Below, in pieces: positions 60,021 through 64,000 of a stretch of DNA of 64,000 nucleotides. The stretch lies in contig NZ_FUWX01000005.1 of the NCBI RefSeq assembly GCF_900167275.1, positions 124,001 through 188,000 on the forward strand, written 5' to 3'. The first letter of the stretch is position 1. Each line of letters starts with the position of its first letter. Both the position numbers and the translations under genes were made by a program. The notes beneath the pieces were generated by a model. The model saw only the letters and a program-made list of their open reading frames with translations. It did not search any database and was not told where the DNA came from. Source of the stretch: Cetobacterium ceti. GTDB taxonomy: Bacteria; Fusobacteriota; Fusobacteriia; Fusobacteriales; Fusobacteriaceae.

Positions 60021-61997
60021 TTAAAACTCTAATAGTAACATTTTTAATTTTTTCATTTCTTCTCTTTTTTCAATTGCTTTTTCAAAATCTAATTCCTCTG
60101 AAAGTTTTTTTATTTCTACTAATAAAATCTCAATATCTCTTTCTATATCTTTTTTGTTTCTATAAACTTTCTTTTCATTTAAAAGTTCTTCAGGTATTTC
60201 ATAATCTAAATTTAAAACATCTTCTGAAACTTCTCTAAAACTACTTTTTGGTGTTATACCATTTTCAATATTATATAATATTTGTTTTTCTCTTCTTCTA
60301 TCTGTTTCTTCCATAGCATTTTTCATAGAGTCTGTTATAACATCACCATATAATATAACTCTACCATTTACATTTCTAGCTGCTCTTCCAATTGTTTGTA
60401 TAAGAGAACGTCTACTTCTTAAAAATCCTTCTTTATCAGCTTCTAATATTGCCACAAGGGATACTTCTGGTATATCTAATCCCTCTCTTAAAAGGTTTAT
60501 ACCAACTAAAACATCAAATTCTCCCTTTCTTAATCCCCTTATTATTTCTATTCTTTCTAAAGTATCAATATCTGAATGCATATATCTAACTTTAACTCCT
60601 AAAGAACTGTAATACTCTGTTAACTCTTCTGCCATTTTTTTAGTTAAAGTAGTAACTAGAACCCTTTCTTTTTTCTCACTAATTTCCCTTATTTCTCCTA
60701 GTAAATCATCCACCTGATTCTTTGTACTTTTAACAGTTATTCTTGGATCAACTACTCCTGTTGGTCTAATAACTTGTTCAATTAAATTTCCCTTTGATTT
60801 CTCTATTTCAAAATCTCCAGGTGTTGCAGAGATAAAAATAGTTTGTTTACATTTTTTTCTAAATTCATCAAAGGTAAGTGGTCTATTATCTAATGCCGAT
60901 TTTAATCTAAATCCATTTTCCACTAAGGTTGTTTTCCTTGATCTATCGCCATTATACATTCCTCTAATTTGAGAAACTCCTATATGGGATTCATCAATAT
61001 ATACTACAAAATTTTCTGGGAAATAATCCATTAAGGTACTCGGTGTATCTCCTGGATTTTTTCCACTTAAATATCTTGAATAATTTTCTATTCCTTTACA
61101 ATACCCTACTTCTCTTATCATTTCTAAATCATACTCTGTTCTTTGCTTTAACCTTTGAGCTTCTAAAATTCTTCCCTCTTTTTCAAAATTTTCAACTTCT
61201 ATTTTTAAATCTTTTTTTATATCATCTATTATTTTTTCTAATTTTTCTGGATCTGTAACATAGTGAGTTGCAGGAGCTATCCCTAATCTTTCTATATTTT
61301 TTCTAATTTTTTGCCCAGTCAAAGTATTAATTTCTGAAATCTCTTCTAAATCATCTCCCCAATATTCTAGTCTATATCCATTTTCCATGTAAGATGGATA
61401 TATATCAATCGTATCTCCCTTAACTCTAAATTTACCTCTTTCAAAATTTATATCATTTCTTTCATAACGTAATTCCACTAATTTTTCTAAAAGTTTTTTC
61501 CTATTATACCCCGTTTTTCTATCTATAGATATCATCATCTTTTTATAAATATCAGGGTCTCCTAACCCATAAATTGCTGATACTGATGCCACAATAATAA
61601 CATCTTTTCTATTTATTAATGCAGCAGTGGCACTATTTCTTAATTTATCAATTTCATCATTTATAGATGAATCTTTTTCTATATATGTATCTGTACTTGG
61701 TATATAGGCTTCTGGCTGATAATAATCATAATAAGATACAAAATATTCCACTGCATTTTCAGGGAAAAAACTTTTATACTCTGAATATAATTGTGCAGCC
61801 AATGTTTTATTAGGAGCTAATATAAGAGCAGGTCTATTACTTTTTGCTATTACATTGGCAACTGTAAAAGTTTTTCCTGATCCTGTTACTCCTAATAAAC
61901 TTTGATCTTTAATATTATTTTTTAAATTTTCTACAATTTTTTCTATTGCCTGGGGTTGATCCCCTGTAGGTTTATATTTTGAAACTAATTTAAACAT
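60021..61997 (-). CDS. uvrB: Excinuclease ABC subunit B
   Basis: 658 residues. UvrB verifies DNA damage in nucleotide excision repair. Walker A is [15 protein letters not shown] near residue 40, and the beta-hairpin is [23 protein letters not shown]. Later motifs are [48 protein letters not shown] and [21 protein letters not shown]-type [11 protein letters not shown]. The C-terminal UvrC-binding helix pair [21 protein letters not shown] is present. uvrA is not in the window. xseA overlaps or abuts its stop. Confidence 0.97.
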   Translation of the reverse strand: MFKLVSKYKPTGDQPQAIEKIVENLKNNIKDQSLLGVTGSGKTFTVANVIAKSNRPALILAPNKTLAAQLYSEYKSFFPENAVEYFVSYYDYYQPEAYIPSTDTYIEKDSSINDEIDKLRNSATAALINRKDVIIVASVSAIYGLGDPDIYKKMMISIDRKTGYNRKKLLEKLVELRYERNDINFERGKFRVKGDTIDIYPSYMENGYRLEYWGDDLEEISEINTLTGQKIRKNIERLGIAPATHYVTDPEKLEKIIDDIKKDLKIEVENFEKEGRILEAQRLKQRTEYDLEMIREVGYCKGIENYSRYLSGKNPGDTPSTLMDYFPENFVVYIDESHIGVSQIRGMYNGDRSRKTTLVENGFRLKSALDNRPLTFDEFRKKCKQTIFISATPGDFEIEKSKGNLIEQVIRPTGVVDPRITVKSTKNQVDDLLGEIREISEKKERVLVTTLTKKMAEELTEYYSSLGVKVRYMHSDIDTLERIEIIRGLRKGEFDVLVGINLLREGLDIPEVSLVAILEADKEGFLRSRRSLIQTIGRAARNVNGRVILYGDVITDSMKNAMEETDRRREKQILYNIENGITPKSSFREVSEDVLNLDYEIPEELLNEKKVYRNKKDIERDIEILLVEIKKLSEELDFEKAIEKREEMKKLKMLLLEF

Positions 61998-62020
61998 ATT
62001 TATTTCCTCCTATTAAAAAA

Positions 62021-62040
62021 AAGAGAGGTCTCCCTCTCCC
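62021..62040 (-). terminator. Hairpin between the trmN6-like gene and uvrB
   Basis: Minus strand GGGAGAGG-GAGA-CCTCTCTT (two G-U pairs) followed by TTTTTT. Likely partial terminator ahead of uvrB. Confidence 0.68.
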
Positions 62041-62043
62041 TTT

Positions 62044-62718
62044 TTATTCTTCATTTAATATAAGAGGGGGTTCTATTCCTAGAATATTTTTCCTTCCCTT
62101 ACTAGCTTCTACTAAAACTAAATTTGATTGCTTATTTTTATTATAATAAACAAATTGAACTCTTTTTAAAGAAAACCCATTATCTTCTAAAATTCTAGCT
62201 ATTTCAGTAAATCTATAGGCTCTATGAACTAAAAATATCTCTCCTCTAGGTTTTAATAGTTTCTTACTTTTTTCTATTAATTCCTTTAAATTTAAAGTTA
62301 TTTCATGTCTAGCTATGGTTCTTGTATCATGTTCATTATGTGGTTTTCCATCTAAAGTCATATATGGTGGATTAGATATTATATAATCATAAGTATTCCC
62401 TACCTTTATATTTTTTATATCCTCACATATGACATTTATTCTATCTTCAAATTTATTTAAGTTTACATTTCTTTTTGCAAGTTTTGCAACTTCTTCTTGA
62501 ATCTCTACAGAATCAATTTTTTCAAGTTTTTCCTTTATCATAAGAAGAATTGATATAATTCCATTTCCTGTTCCTATTTCTAAAGCTTTTCCACTCTTTT
62601 TCCCTTGGAAAAAATCACTTAATAAAACTGCATCTGTTCCAAACCTAAACCCATCTTTTTTTTGAATAAGTTTATTATTTTCATTTAAATGGGCGATATC
62701 TTCATTTTCTAAAATCAT
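62044..62718 (-). CDS. TrmN6/YabB-type adenine-N6 methyltransferase
   Basis: 224 residues. Begins MILENEDIAHL, then the FRFGTDAVLLSDF start typical of tRNA1(Val) A37 N6-methyltransferases, SAM motif ALEIGTGNGIISILL, and catalytic ISNPPYMTLDGKPHNEHDTRTIARHE. It probably modifies adenine in a valine tRNA; substrate assignment is by family. The frame opens at a TTG five codons earlier, but AAGGA five bases before the ATG at 62718 decides the start. It follows ricT with one base between, the yaaT-yabB order of Bacillus. Confidence 0.88.
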   Translation of the reverse strand: MILENEDIAHLNENNKLIQKKDGFRFGTDAVLLSDFFQGKKSGKALEIGTGNGIISILLMIKEKLEKIDSVEIQEEVAKLAKRNVNLNKFEDRINVICEDIKNIKVGNTYDYIISNPPYMTLDGKPHNEHDTRTIARHEITLNLKELIEKSKKLLKPRGEIFLVHRAYRFTEIARILEDNGFSLKRVQFVYYNKNKQSNLVLVEASKGRKNILGIEPPLILNEE

Positions 62719-62719
62719 A

Positions 62720-63682
62720 TTATTCCTTCTCAAGCTCCTTATGAACTAATAATTCCTCTGCACTTAATACATTTTGTAATTTCTTAGCTTCTCTTCTATT
62801 AAATTTAATATCCTCTATATCAACTCTCATTATTCCCTTATTTTCAACATCTACATATAGATATCCATTTAAAGGACTTATACTAGCAACTTTTCCCTCT
62901 CCCTTTGGAGTTCTAACCGATTGATTAACTGCAGGATAAGCTCTTAAAGCTTCCTCATATTGATAATACTCATAGTTAATACAACAAAGTAATCTTCCGC
63001 ATACTCCAGATATTTTTGTAGGATTTATAACTAATCCTTGGTCCCTTGCCATTTTTATAGAAACTGAATCAAATTTATTAATAAATGTTCTACAACAAAG
63101 TTCCTTTCCACAAATACCTATATGTCCTAAAATTCTAGCTTCATCTCTTACACCAATCTGTCTTAACTCTATTCTTAATTTAAATATATTTGCTAAATCC
63201 TTAACTAAATCTCTAAAATCTATTCTTCCCTCAGCAGTGAAATAAAATATAAGTTTAGTTTTATCAAATGTATATTCTGTTCCTACTAATTTCATAGGAA
63301 GTTTATGATGAGCTATTCTTTCTTTACACACTTTATTTGCCTTAGCCGATTCCTCTTTTAGTTCATTATATTTTGCAATCTCTTCCTCATCAGCTTTTTT
63401 AAGAACAGGTTTTAGTGGTAATACCAATACTCTCTCAGGTAAAATCATAGGTTCACCATAAACAACTCCTAATTCTTTACCTCTAACCGTATCAACTATT
63501 ACCTTATCCCCTTTTTTATAAGTTTCCTCATCTACAACTTCAAAGTAATATCTTTTTCTAGTTACTTCAAACATTACACCTAAAACTTTATATTCTTTTT
63601 CCTCTTGAATCTCTTCTACTGTATCAACTTCTACTATTTCTTCAATTTTTTCTTCTATATTATTTACTTTATTCTCTTCCAT
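62720..63682 (-). CDS. ricT: PSP1-domain protein RicT (YaaT)
   Basis: 320 residues. An acidic N-terminal tail (1-30) precedes the PSP1 domain: YYFEVVDEETYKKGDKVIVDTVRGKELGVVYG. Cysteine motifs GHIGICGKELCCRTFI and KISGVCGRLLCCINYEYY follow, which in B. subtilis RicT help hold an iron-sulphur cluster in the RicA-RicF-RicT complex that assists RNase Y in mRNA maturation. ricA and ricF are not seen in this window. AGGAGG lies before the ATG, in the 11 bases after radC. Confidence 0.93.
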   Translation of the reverse strand: MEENKVNNIEEKIEEIVEVDTVEEIQEEKEYKVLGVMFEVTRKRYYFEVVDEETYKKGDKVIVDTVRGKELGVVYGEPMILPERVLVLPLKPVLKKADEEEIAKYNELKEESAKANKVCKERIAHHKLPMKLVGTEYTFDKTKLIFYFTAEGRIDFRDLVKDLANIFKLRIELRQIGVRDEARILGHIGICGKELCCRTFINKFDSVSIKMARDQGLVINPTKISGVCGRLLCCINYEYYQYEEALRAYPAVNQSVRTPKGEGKVASISPLNGYLYVDVENKGIMRVDIEDIKFNRREAKKLQNVLSAEELLVHKELEKE

Positions 63683-63693
63683 ACTGTTCCCTC

Positions 63694-64000
63694 CTAATAG
63701 TAATCTATAAATCCCTCTTCTAAAAAGCTTAAATAGGATTCCTTTGTTATTATAATATGATCCAATAATTTCACATCCACTACTCTTAAAATATTTTCCA
63801 TTTCCTTAGTAAGTTCAATATCTTTTTTAGAAGGTGTTATTTTCCCAGATGGATGATTATGTGCAAAAATTACCGACCTAGCATTATACTCTAAAGCCTT
63901 TTCTAAAATTTTTCTTGGATATATTGCACTTCTATCAATTGTTCCCTTAAATAGGGTTTCACTTTTAATAAGCTCATTGGCAGAATTTAAAAAAATTGCC
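63694..64000 (-). CDS. radC: DNA repair protein RadC (5' part outside window)
   Basis: The last 101 codons. They contain LFKGTIDRSAIYPRKILEKAL, then the JAMM motif ARSVIFAHNHPSGKITPSKKD (H-x-H-x7-S-x2-D) and the closing DHIIITKESYLSFLEEGFID, all as in RadC. The biochemical role of RadC remains unsettled; it is a JAB/MPN metalloprotein. The same motif occurs in front of the DinG helicase at 18516-20996. ricT follows 11 bases downstream. Confidence 0.93.
   Translation of the reverse strand, partial: AIFLNSANELIKSETLFKGTIDRSAIYPRKILEKALEYNARSVIFAHNHPSGKITPSKKDIELTKEMENILRVVDVKLLDHIIITKESYLSFLEEGFIDYY

Overview
This is a very AT-rich chromosomal segment that looks like a member of the Fusobacteriota, most likely Fusobacteriaceae. 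That is inferred from the mix of traits, not from a database match. There are signs of a diderm envelope: a FadL/OmpP1-type porin, a Kdo-8-phosphate phosphatase and a Skp-like periplasmic protein. Several gene orders are typical of Firmicutes: pgpH-ybeY-dgkA, dprA-topA-trmFO-xerC-hslV and ricT-trmN6. The energy genes are fermentative: pta-ackA, pyruvate:ferredoxin oxidoreductase and adhE. I see no insertion sequence, prophage, CRISPR array or foreign-looking block, and no gene-free stretch longer than about 250 bases apart from the tRNA cluster.

Layout. 1-2050 (minus): mutL and the start of rlmH. 2202-6629 (plus): a TPR protein with a degenerate transglycosylase domain, then recJ. 6652-9561 (minus): a FadL-like porin with its TetR regulator, then trmL-folA. 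9701-11288 (plus): a metallo-beta-lactamase-fold hydrolase and an unusual thioredoxin reductase. 11329-12117 (minus): a short sigma-70 factor. 12244-12822 (plus): ruvC. 12834-20996 (minus): dinG-pgpH-ybeY-dgkA/PAP2-lipase-cvfB. 21247-22100 (plus): rpsT and kdsC. 22170-24794 (minus): adhE. 25008-26258 (plus): a miniature UvrD-like helicase. 26260-30943 (minus): a metal-exporting P-type ATPase, an orphan ABC permease and holA. 31100-32302 (plus): a methyltransferase. 32377-32615 (minus): tRNA-Gly, tRNA-Val and tRNA-Asp. 32665-41068 (minus): a PASTA-containing penicillin-binding protein, priA, def, an ftsB-like gene, glpX and two envelope genes. 41162-41545 (plus): a Skp-like gene. 41602-47557 (minus): pta-ackA-nifJ. 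47692-64000 (minus): a long run from radC through ricT, trmN6, uvrB, xseA, dprA, topA, trmFO, a xer homologue, hslV and yqeH to ftsY.

How the genes work together. DNA maintenance dominates: mutL, recJ, ruvC, dinG, a UvrD-like helicase, holA, priA, xseA, uvrB, topA, dprA and radC. A second theme is RNA and ribosome biology: rlmH, trmL, trmFO, trmN6, ybeY, yqeH, rpsT and cvfB. A third is pyruvate fermentation through PFOR to acetyl-CoA, then to acetate (pta, ackA) or ethanol (adhE).

The most unusual items are as follows. The tRNA-Val gene has a conventional acceptor stem that does not pair, and only an extended form with six extra bases does. The DinG helicase carries an intact RadC-like JAMM domain. 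The Xer-family protein lacks the first catalytic arginine. The thioredoxin reductase lacks both NADPH-binding signatures. HslV has no neighbouring HslU. The pyruvate oxidoreductase has a cysteine-rich insertion. None of these alone proves a new system, but each can be tested. Promoters, operators and terminators were read by eye. Where the longest open frame starts upstream of a good ribosome binding site, I moved the start to the site-supported codon and say so.
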